Source: Punica granatum
Taxonomy: Eukaryota > Streptophyta > Magnoliopsida > Myrtales > Lythraceae
Direction of reading: 5' to 3'
DNA: 64,000 bases
Assembly: GCF_007655135.1 (NCBI RefSeq)
Contig: NC_045127.1
Coordinates: forward strand, 16,067,001-16,131,000
The notes under the pieces are model-generated. The model was not told where the DNA came from, did not search any database, and was given only the letters and a program-made list of their open reading frames with translations. Every line of letters begins with the position of its first letter. Within the stretch, counting starts at the first letter, position 1. Made by a program: the position numbers and the translations under genes. Shown one piece after another: positions 38,277-50,352 of this stretch.

Positions 38277-41200
38277 ATGTCGTACTCCGATTCCGACACC
38301 TCGTCATCTCAAGGCGGCGACTACAAGAACTTCAGGCAAATCACCCGTGATCGTGAGTCCTCAACGCCTCCTTTCCTCGCTTTCATTTGCAGTTCGTCGA
38401 TTCAGTTGAGCTCAATGCTTTTGGTTCTCGTTTGTTGTCGGATTGTTTCAGTGAAGATTATGGCAGTCTTCGCGATGTTTTCATTGCTGGAATCGTGCTT
38501 TCATTCTGCATTTGATTGGTTCTTAGGGTAACTGTAAGTAGAGAATTAGTGTATGAGCTTTTCCAATGAACCCCTCATCAGAGGTTTAGGTGAAGATTGC
38601 TTGCTTGTTTGTTGCAAGTGGAGCTCATGGGTCAATGGCGGAAAGATTATGCCAGTTAAGAGTTATTGTCTTTTGTAGTGGTGAGGCTCCTAACCAATTG
38701 AAAAGGTTAAATTCGATAACATGGTTTGTGAGGACGTTTAGGCTTGGTTTGGGAGTGCCGTTGCTGAAAGAAAAGTGCTGAAATGGAACTGCTGAAAAAT
38801 AGTTGCTGATTCACAAAAGCAGTTTGGTGTTCGGCATGCTGTTTTTCATATCTGCTGAGGTTATAAATAACAGGTGTTTGGGAAACTACTGTTGCGGTTG
38901 TTGAAAAAAGTTAAAATGACATGTAAGAACATTAATAAAATAAACTGTCAAGAAATAATCAAGTCACCTGAAACTCAATAGTACGATAATTAATAATCAA
39001 TGTTGATCTAATTTTTAAGCTAATTCTAGTCCTCAAATGCAGAATTTTGCTGCCTCAGGTACCTCCTGCAAGTTCATTTTTCATAAAAACTATTAATTGG
39101 TAAAATTAAAAATTATAATGGTAATGGGAAAAAATTACAAACTAATTTTAGAAATTACCTTCAGTCTTTCTTCCCACCACTCAGGAGATGCAGCAATGGT
39201 TCGTGTCAATGAGTCCCAGCCAAGACCTGTTTCTTTTCCTAAAAGTTGTCTCCATAACTTCCACTTCATCTTGTGTTCATCCCACTTATTTTTAGTTGGG
39301 TTTTATCGTAATCCTTATTTGCTGCTTTATTAAAGTTGGCAACCAGATTAGCCCACCCATTCTTATTAAAGTGGGAGGTAGGGCGATTACACGTTTCCAC
39401 CTCTACTATATATGCATCGATGAAAAGTTCTGTGATATGACTATCCCATTGAGCTTTCCCTCTTGATTCTTATGTATCATTCGAAGGGGCAAGAGTTTTT
39501 TTTTGCTTGCCATCTAAATAACTGGATGAGTATAATTAGAAAAATAATCTATACATATCCTGCTCATATGAATAATTGAACTAGTATAATTATTTGATTC
39601 ATTTTGAAGGTTCAATATTGCTTTGATGTGTTCGAAACTCCACTATTGATAATCATCATGTACTAAAACCAACTTCAATAGAAGTCACATACGACAACAA
39701 TAAAAAAATAGAAAAGGTGAAAAATTGAAGTCGGTTTCTGTGATGGATGAGGGACATGATCATGATATATAGATAAGCACATGGATTAAGAATTTTTATG
39801 AAGTACATACAATGATATAACAATTAAAAAAGGGTGGATAGGATGATTAAAAAATATAATAATATTCACTGAGTACTATGGAGAGAGATGTACCTGAGAG
39901 AGTTTTTCTTGATGGAGAGGGCTCTACAACTTTTATACGTCTTGAATAATGAATAAACAATGTTAGGGTTTGTAAAAGAAATTAAGGGTGAGAGTGGAAT
40001 TTGAAAAGTACAAGGGGTTAAAATAGGAAAAGGCTGGGAAAGTGGATCACCGTGATTCCACCGTGAATTGCAAAGGCTATCCTGTTGAAGCATTTCCACC
40101 TTTCCTCAATGTGGCAGTTGGAAACGCAATAAAGAAAAGCAGTCTCAAACACTGCTTATCAATAATCGCTTTTGAGGAAATGGCGTTTGGGGGATTTGAA
40201 GGCACTCCCAAGCGAACCCTTAAGTTGGTGCGAGGATATGCAAAAGGAGGGCCTAGATATTAGTGAATGAGGGTCAAAAGGAGTTAAAAAGTGACTCGAG
40301 AGATTCCTTGGGGACTGTATGGATGATAACAACTGGGATTATGTTATTGGTATACTGAAGAAGGTCTAGCTGTTATTCCTGTCATTATTGTTTCCATGGT
40401 ACTCATAGTTCTTCAGTTTTCATGTACCACAAAATTGATGCTATTTGTTCGTTTCGGTTACACAGAGAAAATTGGCTTAGGCATCTTTTTTTTTTTCCCT
40501 TTCTTTTCTTGTTCTTATTGATTTGTTATTTTCTTTCAGGACTGTTGTATGAAATGCTTAGGTCTGCTAAAACAGGGGACTCAAAATCGACATGGAAGGT
40601 ATGTCTCTTCTGTATGTGCTGCTTTCTTAATCTGTATGATCTGTCTTTGACAAGTGATGCAGCTTATCTGATACGTGTCACAAAATTTAATGGTTCTCTT
40701 CTATCACAAAAATAAGCCTTAGTAAATTGATGACGTTTTTTCTTTGGGTACAACTTTTGCATACATTATCAACAGGTGCTGTGCATATGTACTTCTAAAT
40801 ATTTATTCAGAAAATTGATTATGACAGAATGGACATTGCTTTTGTTCCCCTGATTCTAGCCTTTACTCAAAATATCTACCCCTGTGTGACTTTAGCTAAT
40901 CTTGTGTAAAATACCATCTGCAGTTTCAGTAATGTATGAAATCATGCATCCTTTTTGTGCCAATGGTCATATTTCTGCATCAGTTATTAGTTAATAGAGA
41001 AAATCCATACCTGCTTTAACTGTGTCTATTCTACTGCAACCATACTTTTCTTATCCCTGAGTCTTACTGGAGTTGGAGACAGAATCCTGGTAGTTTCATC
41101 CACTCCTTTTATTTCCTTATTATGTGCACTGCATAGGTTTTTTTTTAATATCGGCTTCCACACTCTTATTGGAGATAATATAAAAGCTGCTTAGGTGAGT

Positions 41201-44200
41201 TAGCTGGCTGTAACGGCTAGCGGAGGACAAATTAAAAAAGAAATGGCAGTTCGTGGATTTCCAGGATTCTGTGTTTGTTATAACTCCATAGAGTGAGAAA
41301 GTAAATTCTGTTATATTAGTGATGGATAGAGCATATAAAAGATCATGCTTAATAGGTTCCTGATAATATTGTCATGCTGCTGTTGCATTAGTTGCATTAT
41401 ACTGAAGTAGTCTAGACTATGGAGTCCACGATCTTCTTCTATGTTTTTTCCCCCTATCTTCCTATTAATAGAAACCTTCTTTTTCAAAGATTTTTTTACG
41501 TTATCTTATACTTGTTTATCTATAGGTGCTCATCATGGACAAAGTTACAGTCAAGATAATGTCTTACTCATGCAAGATGCCTGATATAACAGATGAAGGG
41601 GTATCATGTAAGAATTTTCAACCACTTCTGAAATTTGATTTTGTCTCCCTCTATATACATACTGCTGTTCAAACCAATACCGTCATCCGAGCAAGTTCCA
41701 CTTGTTATCCTGGATGCAGTGGAGGACTTTGCTAAATGCACCTGAAAGTTCCCCCTCCCTCCATAAGACCCCATTTTCTCTTTACCCCGTGAGAATATAT
41801 CTTTCTCTTGTTGTTTCTCGCCTTTTCAGTTTTATATGCGGATAAAATAGGTTTTACTTCCCTTTTTGGTATAGCTGGCCATGTAGATCAGACCTAACCC
41901 CCCCGCCCCCCTCTCTTGTATATGATACTCCCAAACTTTTTCCATTCAGACAAGTTATTTGGTACATTTTATGTTTCCTTTGCTCTTGTACTGGATTGAA
42001 CTTTCTTGGTGCAGGTTGATAGCTTTACCTATCATTAAAAAAAAAAAAAAAAGAGAAATGAAAACGAAAAAGAGAGACTTTATATCAATTTAAATGATAA
42101 AGTGATGAACAAAGAGAAACAGTTACAGCCATTTATGAACCCATATACCCTCTATTTCAATGAAACGTACATCGGTCTTTTAATTTCTTGTGAAATCAAA
42201 TAGATATCATATATATGGCTTCAGAGAATTTGCTGTACACTGAGTTTAATTTAAGGTTATAGGGTGATATTTACCATCTATTTCATCTGTTGGCAGTGGT
42301 TGAAGATATCTACAGGCGAAGACAGCCATTACCTTCTATGGATGCTATATATTTCATCCAGCCATCAAAAGAAAAGTATTGTTATCTTTCCTTGTTGATT
42401 AACATCATTTTATTTTGGTCTCTTAGGTGTCTTGCTGCTGTTATATTTATTATCAAATTGGAAAATGCTATTCTTTTTATTTTTTTCGCTTTATATGAAA
42501 ATTTAATTTATTTTCCTTCGATCTCATTCTGTACATTTTGTTTTTGTTTAGTGTTATAATGTTCCTGTCAGACATGTCTGGAAGATCCCCCCTGTATAAG
42601 AAGTATGTTAACCTACTTCAGGTTCTTTATGTTGTTTTCCTTTAAAGGAGTTAATATATTGCTTAGTTGTGTTCTTGGTTTCTTGGTTGAAGGGCATATG
42701 TTTTCTTTAGTTCTCCCATATCAAAAGAACTGGTAGCTCACATCAAGAGGGATGGAACTGTCTTACCGCGGATAGGTGCATTGAGAGAGGTGATAATACA
42801 CTCAATATACAATGGTGAATATCCCTTTTTGAATCAGTGTGGTTTTAAGAGCTACCCCTAAAAACTGTTTTTTTCTCCCATGTTGGCTGAGAATGTACAG
42901 ATGAACTTGGAGTACTTTGCAATTGACAGCCAGGTAATTGAATTAGCTCAAACTCGTTGCTTGTTGTTTAACTACTTAAGACAAAATTTTAAGATTCAAC
43001 AGCTTCATATACATACTTCTTCTCTGCAAATAGCTGAATGTAGTCACAGCCCATTAATTAGAAATGAGGGTGGATGGTACATGTGGTTGTAGTACCTAAC
43101 AGAAGAAATAAAGTGAATGTGGGATAGTTGATCATCGGTGATGGATAGATTTTTTTTTTCTTTTTTTTAATGAAAACCGATGGATAGATGTTAATGGTTA
43201 TAAATGAATGTAGTCACAGCCAACTTTTAGAAATGAGGATGGATGTATGTGCTTGTAGTACCTGACAGAAGAAATAAAGTGAGTGTGAGATAGTTGATAA
43301 TCGGTGATGGATATATATATATTTTATGGATAGATGTTAGTTGGGACTAATTGGGCTTCCGGATACCTGGTTCACACCGAAGATGTTAGTTGCGACCAAA
43401 TAATGAGAATGGTTATAAATGATGGCCCAAATTGCATCTGTTTTAACTGTGAGGCCTTGTGTGAATAATACCTACTATGATCTAGGCAGCCAACGTAGCT
43501 GGCAGTGTATGATGCTGCCATATATGATCATGACAGTGAATGTTTCTGGAACATGGATTTCCATGACAACACTCAAGACGAAAGAATATGGTCGCAATTT
43601 CAACTTGATTCTATTCTTAATCTGAAGAAGATTTACTGCACACGTGAATTCAGAATGGATATGGTACTGAAAGTGCTAATTTACCTCCTCTTTTGAGTAT
43701 GAGCACTACAGATACAATTATCTGTAACGATAATCTTTATATATGGTTAATTGTACAACCTTTTCTGAGAGTTATCCTGTCCAAGTAATTGTGCTTCTCT
43801 ATGGAATGAGACTTTGGGTTTCAGTTGGGAAAGACTTTTCTCAGCTGTTTGAATTCTCTGTTTGTTACATTGTTAAACATGCTCAACTTGGAACTACAAG
43901 AACTTAGAATCCTATAATAAACATCACTTAAAGTTAGATACCTATGACATTGTTTTATATATCCTAAAATCTTCTTGATGATTCTAAGTGTTATTTATAA
44001 CATTAGTTCTGTATTCCACATATTGTGGTTTTGAAATCTGGAACTTCCATGAAATGACTTTGGCACAATTGGCTATTATGAGTTTTCGGTGAATATGTTT
44101 TTTGTTATTGCATCATCTTAGCGTATTATTAATAATATATATGTTACTCATTTACAGGGATTTATCACTGACAACGAGCGGGCTCTAGAAGACATTTTCG

Positions 44201-47200
44201 GGGATGATGAAAATACTCGCAAAGGTGATGCGTGCTTGAATGTGATGGCTGCCCGCATTGCTACAGTTTTCGCTTCACTAAGGGTATCTATATGTGTTTT
44301 CAAAGATTTATTATTAATGCAGCATTGAGTCTTCCCTAAAGCATGTCGAGCTTTCAGGAATTTCCTTTTGTGCGGTATCGAGCTGCAAAGTCTCTTGATG
44401 CAACCACAATGACAACATTTCGTGATCTGGTTCCAACGAAGCTGGCTGCTGGAGTCTGGAATTGTCTTATGAAATACAAACAAAGCGTTCCTAATTTTCC
44501 TCAGTCAGAAACGTGCGAACTGCTTATTCTTGACAGATCTGTAGATCAGGTATGCTGTTGTTTAACCACGCTTCTTTAGAGTCAGTAACTGATGGATACG
44601 ATCCTCCCTCCCTGATGTGGTATACTGATGTAACATATCTCAGATTGCTCCTATCATCCATGAATGGACGTATGATGCTATGTGCCATGATTTGTTAAGC
44701 ATGGAGGGAAATAAATACGTGCATGAGGTGAGTTTTCTCGATTAAATTTTGTAGGTTTTTCTTTGGCAAATTAAATGAAGAAGTTATGCTATTGATCAGG
44801 TACCAAGCAAAGCAGGTGGCCGACCTGAGAAAAAGGAAGTTCTTCTGGAGGACCATGATCCTGTCTGGCTTGAGCTTCGTCATGCACATATAGCAGATGT
44901 ATGTTTTAGGATTGTATTGTGCAAGCTTTATTGAGTTTGTGAGTTTCTTTGGTTATTGATAAACTAAAAATGAAGTTCATGGGTCAATGATTATTTTGTC
45001 AGGCCAGTGAACGATTGCATGAGAAGATGACTAACTTTGTATCAAAGAACAAAGCTGCACAAATACAACATGGTTCAAGGTTGGTATCAAATGTTTTGCA
45101 AACGCGGTGAAGTAGTGCTCATATTTTATCTGCTTACATATTTTTCATCACTGGCAACTTAAATACTGAGGCAGTTATTGAGAAGTATTAGATACCAAAA
45201 AATATTTTGTAGCGAATATGTTGCATGAAAACTTGCATACAACATATTTTATATCGGCCAATCATTTAGCACAAGATCATAGGAGCATGTTGAAAACCCT
45301 GTCAATTGAGAGAGATTGCTTCTTGAATGTTGCTCTGCATTTATCTAACTGCAATGTAAGGATCCACTCATCTGCTTTTGCTGTCTTAATGGCTGTTAGA
45401 TTAGTTTGACTGACATTAATTGTCTCGAATTGGTGGATGATATCAAACCTTATTAGACTCTAGCTGGGGAGATGATACTTCTGTGCCTTCTACCTTTCCC
45501 AGCTTTGTATTTCTTTTCATGTCTTGTTTCAATATTTTTTAGGAGCTAAGGCTGTATTAGTGGTGTTTGTCTTCCTAGAACTGGTTGTGCTGCCTGTTGC
45601 AACGGTTGATATATATCTATTAGGGGAGCAAAGTTGCAATTCTGATTATTCTGAAAGGCTGCATATCTAAAGCATGGTATATCTACCTCAGCCTGTATTT
45701 GTCAGGTTGTTTTGTCACTTTAAAGAGGATGTAAAATGCCTCTCATTGTCCCAATGTTCAGAATCTTGTACACCGAGGTGGAAAAGGGTGAATTTGGTAA
45801 CTATTCCAAACTTAACAATGTTTTTGAGGAAACATTTACAGCTTCATGGCAGTCAGAGTCTTTCATCTGAATAACTGTTGTGACTTTTTATTGCTTTTAG
45901 TGACTCTGAAAGAGATCTGTTTCTGTTGATGTATTGTCAGTCTACTTGTATATTATTGTAAATTTCCGTATTAGATAGAAAGAAAGATTGCAGTGACCGT
46001 CAGCATATGTTTCTAACCTAGAAGTTGCTTGGAATAGAGATGGGGGTGAGTTGTCTACGAGGGACTTGCAGAAGATGGTCCAAGCACTTCCCCAGTACAG
46101 TGAACAAATTGACAAACTCTCTCTCCATGTCGAGGTTAGTACTTTATGCACTGGAAATATCTCTGTACCAAGCAACCGTGCTTCTTAATGATCATACTAT
46201 GGAATTGCTTTTACTTCATGTTGAAGATTCTAACCACCTTTCCCAAATACGAAATTGGAAGGTGGTTCTCCGGAAGTGTGTGTCACACATAATATTATGC
46301 ATCTTGACTTCCTTATACGTGTCTTGTTTTACTGGGTGGTTAATGGATATGATAGGCATGCATCATCATATAGCTGGCAGGAATTGGATCTTATCTCTCG
46401 AGCTGTGGATATGCCTACCTTAGGCCACATAGCATGCATTGATTGCCGAGGCTCCCTCAGCTTACTGGCGTTAATCAGTATATCCACTGCTGTTCCATCA
46501 CATCTAATCCACAAGTTTATTCGGAGGCCTTTTAGCTGATCAAGTCATTCGAGAAAAACTCAAATTAGTGCGATTTGGTTGCATTGTCTTCTCCAATTCC
46601 ATCTTCTTCATGAATCAACCATGGATAGTCGAATTATCTTTTTTCCTCTAGCTGATAGAATCTAATGCTTACTTCAGGGTAGCTTATCTCCCACTGTTCT
46701 TTTATTGCAATCAATCTGCTTTTTGGCCTTCCCCCCTCCCCGCTTTCTGTCCTCCCCCACCTCACCCACACCTTGATATTATCTAATCCTTACTTCACAG
46801 TAGCTTGTATCCGATCTTAGCATGTTTTTGATGGATCTTCTCCTCTGTGATTTTCTATCTTCCTGAAACTGATGATATCTGATCCTTGCTTCACAGTAGC
46901 TTACTTCCCATCTTTTCATTTTTTATAGTTTATGCAAAGTGACTTTTGGCAACCTTGCCAGTCAGCCTTACCCGTCTTTCTTCTGAAAAGCAAGTTCATA
47001 CCCCAGTTCAGCAATAGCTAGCCTTAATTGTTAAGCGTGTCCTTTTGAGTAGAATGAGCAGGTAGCATCACATAAATTCTCTGGCCTATTGTTATCCTCA
47101 TGGGACAATAGGGTGGGTATATATCTATTCCAAAAAGGAGCAGCTAAATTCAGACTAGTTACGAGTGTTCAAATAAATTTTGTGTTTGCAGATTGCTGGG

Positions 47201-48937
47201 AAAATCAACAGAATAATCAGAGAGACAGGCCTACGTGAACTTGGGCAGCTGGAGCAGGACCTTGTCTTTGGAGATGCTGGAATGAAAGAGGTGATCAAGT
47301 ACTTGACTACAAACGAGGTAATGACCATGTTTCATATACATCACTATGCAATGAGTTTGGAGGAACAGATCCAGGACAGGTTTTGATGTTTTAGTACTGT
47401 GAGTGCCATTGTCATACACAATATGAACGAAAAGACACTTTTCTGCAGGATGCAACTCGTGAAAATAAGTTGCGCTTGTTAATGATTCTTGCAGCCTTAT
47501 ATCCCGAGAAATTCGAGGGTGAGAAGGGCTTAAATTTGATGAAGGTCAGTTCTACATTCAAATTCTACCACTAACATGTTCTTAATCGTAACGGTTGATG
47601 AACTTCTTAATGAATGTTCTTAATGGTTGACCTTCCTTGTAATAGCTGGCGAAACTACCAGCAGATGATATGAATGCTGTGAATAATATGAAATTACTTG
47701 CTGGAGCAGCAGAAACCAAAAAAAGCTCGACTGGAGCTTTCTCTCTCAAATTTGATATTCACAAAGTAAGCATTTCCTATTAGAGCTCCTTGTCAAGTGG
47801 GCACTAGCATTACTCTTACAGTGCTTTTTACTCTTATCTATAGAGGAAGCGTGCTGCAAGAAAAGAACGTACTGGTGAAGAAGAAACAACATGGCAATTG
47901 TCTAGGTTCTACCCTATGATAGAGGTACTTTTGCTTCAACATCAAAAGTTTCTGAATTTTATAAATGTGAGATGTATTGATGATATATTTGTCTTTGTCA
48001 ATAGGAATTAATTGAAAAGCTTTGCAAGGGAGAGCTACCTAAAAATGATTTTTCGTGTATGAATGATCCTAGTGCCACGTTTCACGGTTCACCTCAAGTT
48101 ACGTCAAACACGCCAGCTGCTGTTGCTCACTCTATGAGACAGAGACGGACACCAACCTGGGCTCGCCCTCGTAACTCTGATGATGGTTATTCGAGGTGAA
48201 TTTTCTTGAATTGCCTTGATATTGGTTGCCTAAGGCGCTGGATTCAATCTCACTTACCGGAGTGTGATGCATTTCATTTTCTAAATCTTTAAGTCATCAT
48301 GGAGAAGGGAGTACAGTTACTTTTTGGCTCCATATAAGTTTTCGATTAGGAGCTTTCAGTTTTGGCTGTAGCAAGTCTCCATTTTTGCATAATTCCTTGT
48401 TTGTCGGCCTACATTTATATTCAAACATGGAAGAATTTGTGCGTTTCTGTGTTTGTAATACAACCTATGCTATCCAACTCCATCCTTACGCTGAAACTCT
48501 TCATCATATCAGTAAGTCTATTTGTTTGCCTTGCAGCGATTCAGTGTTGAGACACACGTCTAGTGATTTTAAGAAGATGGGTCGGCGTGTTTTTGTGTTC
48601 ATCGTTGGTGGAGCTACTCGGTCTGAGGTAGGACAAGTTGTCCTTAATAGACTTCACAGGACATGCTATTCTGATCATGGATCTTATGAAATGTTGTCCG
48701 AATTTTCAGCTTAGGGCCTGTCATAAGCTTACAGCGAAGCTGAACAGGGAAATTGTGCTCGGATCCTCAAGTCTCGACGATCCTCCGCAATTTATCACGG
48801 TAATTGTTGCTTTACATGTGACATTTTTCCTTTTCCCAGTGCAAATCTAAAATGGCCCATCTGATGTAACTAAGTCCTTGCAGAAGCTGAAGCTGCTTGC
48901 GGCAAATGAACTCTCACTGGATGATCTCCAGATATAA
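38277..48937 (+). CDS. KEU: KEULE/SEC1-type Sec1/Munc18 protein
   Basis: Twenty-one exons: 38277-38352, 40540-40598, 41526-41607, 42297-42375, 42552-42602, 42693-42789, 42901-42933, 44158-44283, 44358-44549, 44644-44727, 44800-44898, 45003-45079, 46038-46134, 47192-47317, 47449-47544, 47646-47765, 47844-47924, 48005-48195, 48537-48627, 48710-48799 and 48884-48937. All junctions are GT-AG and the frame stays open for 666 residues, the length I recall for Arabidopsis KEULE. SM proteins clasp SNARE bundles; KEULE binds the syntaxin KNOLLE and is needed for vesicle fusion at the cell plate and in root hairs. Visible blocks include [59 protein letters not shown] and a C terminus ending LSLDDLQI. 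The hydrophilic loop near 560-590 is variable. Intron 1 (2.2 kb) carries a transposon. Assignment to KEULE rather than SEC1A/B paralogues is by resemblance. Confidence 0.95.
38741..40219. mobile_element. PIF/Harbinger-like element in intron 1 of the KEULE-like gene
   Basis: The ends are inverted repeats: GGCTTGGTTTGGGAGTGCC at 38741-38759 and GGCACTCCCAAGCGAACCC at 40201-40219, matching at 16 of 19 positions. TTA stands immediately outside both ends (38738-38740 and 40220-40222), the three-base target duplication typical of PIF/Harbinger. Length is 1479 bp. Inside lies a broken MYB/SANT-like domain on the minus strand; no transposase was recognised, so the element is non-autonomous or decayed. 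Confidence 0.8.
39028..39430 (-). pseudogene. MYB/SANT-like DNA-binding domain relic (Myb_DNA-bind_3 type)
   Basis: On the minus strand one can read, in order, [38 protein letters not shown], then after a one-base loss in an A run near 39292, [19 protein letters not shown] and [19 protein letters not shown], ending at a GT donor near 39158. A short second exon begins EVPEAAKF after a TTGCAG acceptor near 39066 and soon meets TGA. This layout matches the MYB/SANT-like domain found in plant proteins and as the accessory DNA-binding protein of PIF/Harbinger transposons. The frameshift and stop make it non-functional. Confidence 0.75.
43036..43345. repeat. Tandem duplication of about 170 bp in intron 7 of the KEULE-like gene
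   Basis: GAATGTAGTCACAGCC starts copies at 43036 and 43206; both continue through AGAAATGAG, TTGTAGTACCT, ACAGAAGAAATAAAGTGA and TCGGTGATGGAT. They differ by small substitutions and an inserted T-rich run. Non-coding. Confidence 0.85.
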
Positions 48938-49935
48938 CATCCACCGATCAGGAGAGGGGGCAGTCTTTTAAATCAGTTTCTTTTGACATTGTGGCGTAAT
49001 TTCCTTCATCTCGATTCGTGTTGGCTCGTATATAGGGTTCTGGCACCAGCTTGTGGAGGGAGCTGACCAGCAGATTAAGATTGATGGATGATTTGTATGT
49101 ATAATACGAACAATTGACTGGGAAGGAAATTCCCAAGAAGGAAAAGGATTCTCTGTATTTAGCACTTCTTGTGTAACTTTATTATTTCGGTTCTCTCTCT
49201 CTCTCTCTCTCTCTCTCTAATCGGATTTACTGCGATCGCATTGTCCTCAACTTCCTGTCTGATTTTCTGGATTGATGGATAGTGATCATAGTAAATGTCA
49301 GATCTTTACCTCAAATGCTATCCTCTTGATGTATGAGATGCTTATGCATCTGCATCGAACTTCTTGTTCATTAATCTCTTTCCTGTCTGATATGTCTGGT
49401 GAATGATGTCAGGATGATAGCCTCTTAGTATACGGGAAGCTTGGCAAAAAAAGGGAAAAAAAAAGAGTATACGGGAGTTCTATTATGGTATGTTTAATTT
49501 CAAGAAAAAGAAAAAGAAAAAGAAAAAGAAAAACAAGAGTGGGTAGATTAAATTAGCCAATTTCCGAATAAAAAAGATGGAAATTGAGATGAAAGGGTTT
49601 AATGCAAGAGTACAAGACTCGAAATCAAAAGGTTTTGAATTGAATTTTCAATGGTGAGACTTTTTATATTTTTTTTCTAATGTTATATTAAATTCATTGA
49701 TCTCCTTATAATTTTCCCAAAAAAAAAAAAACGAACACTTAGGACTGGGACACAGCTCAGTCCCGGTTGAGGTGTTACCTGTTAAGGGAAACTAATGTGC
49801 TGATAAAAATGTTGACGACTTATTAATGTGCCTTTCAATCGTGAAATATAAAAAAGGGGCTCTAATTTATAAACCGGAATCTGATCCAACCAATCTAATT
49901 TATTAGGCTCACACGTTATGCATGTCATACGCAAG
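48938..49935. other. 3' flank of the KEULE-like gene with microsatellites
   Basis: Contains the gene's 3' UTR, a CT run (about 49194-49218), an AAAAAG run (about 49502-49531) and AT-rich spacer up to the retrotransposon. No gene is recognised. Confidence 0.6.
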
Positions 49936-50339
49936 TGTCACGGGCTTGCTATTTTATCTAGCGTTCCCTACCCGTGCGGCCCGAGAATCGCTATTCTAGG
50001 CAGCCTTTCCCTTCACAGAACTTCTAGAGAGAGAAACTAGAGAGAGAAGCTCTGAAGAATGATACTTATATTGCTTTTTCAGGTGTGTCTATAATTGAGA
50101 AGGTGATGCCCTTATATAGGCACTCGGTATTTAATGTACATCCAACTACTTCTACCATCTACCGGTATAAATGCAATTATCCCAATTACCGATATTAATT
50201 ACAGAAGACTCGAGAGACTTCTAGAAGGTTCGGGGACCGAGGCTCTCTAGAAGACTCCATCGCACGCATTCCCTAGTAAACCTCAGCCACTTCGGGCTCT
50301 CTCGATCATCTTCGAGGTTAGGAAGGTCTGTCCGTAACA
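49936..50339 (-). repeat. 3' LTR of the chromovirus
   Basis: 404 bases from TGTCACGGGC to CCGTAACA on the plus strand, i.e. TG...CA in element direction. It keeps a TATATAA sequence (minus strand, 50112-50118). It differs from the other LTR by about 19 substitutions and a gap of roughly 13 bases near 50065. Confidence 0.92.
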
Positions 50340-50352
50340 TTCTCCCCCACCT
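50340..50352 (-). other. Polypurine tract next to the 3' LTR
   Basis: The minus strand reads AGGTGGGGGAGAA immediately before the 3' LTR start. Position and purine content fit the plus-strand primer. It overlaps the last codon (TAG at 50351-50353) of the pol frame. Confidence 0.8.

Noticed and set aside
43505..43696. Short frame starting [15 protein letters not shown] in an intron of the KEULE-like gene
   Set aside because: It looked protein-like, but it lies between exons whose splice joins already give an unbroken conserved protein, and no family match is recognised.
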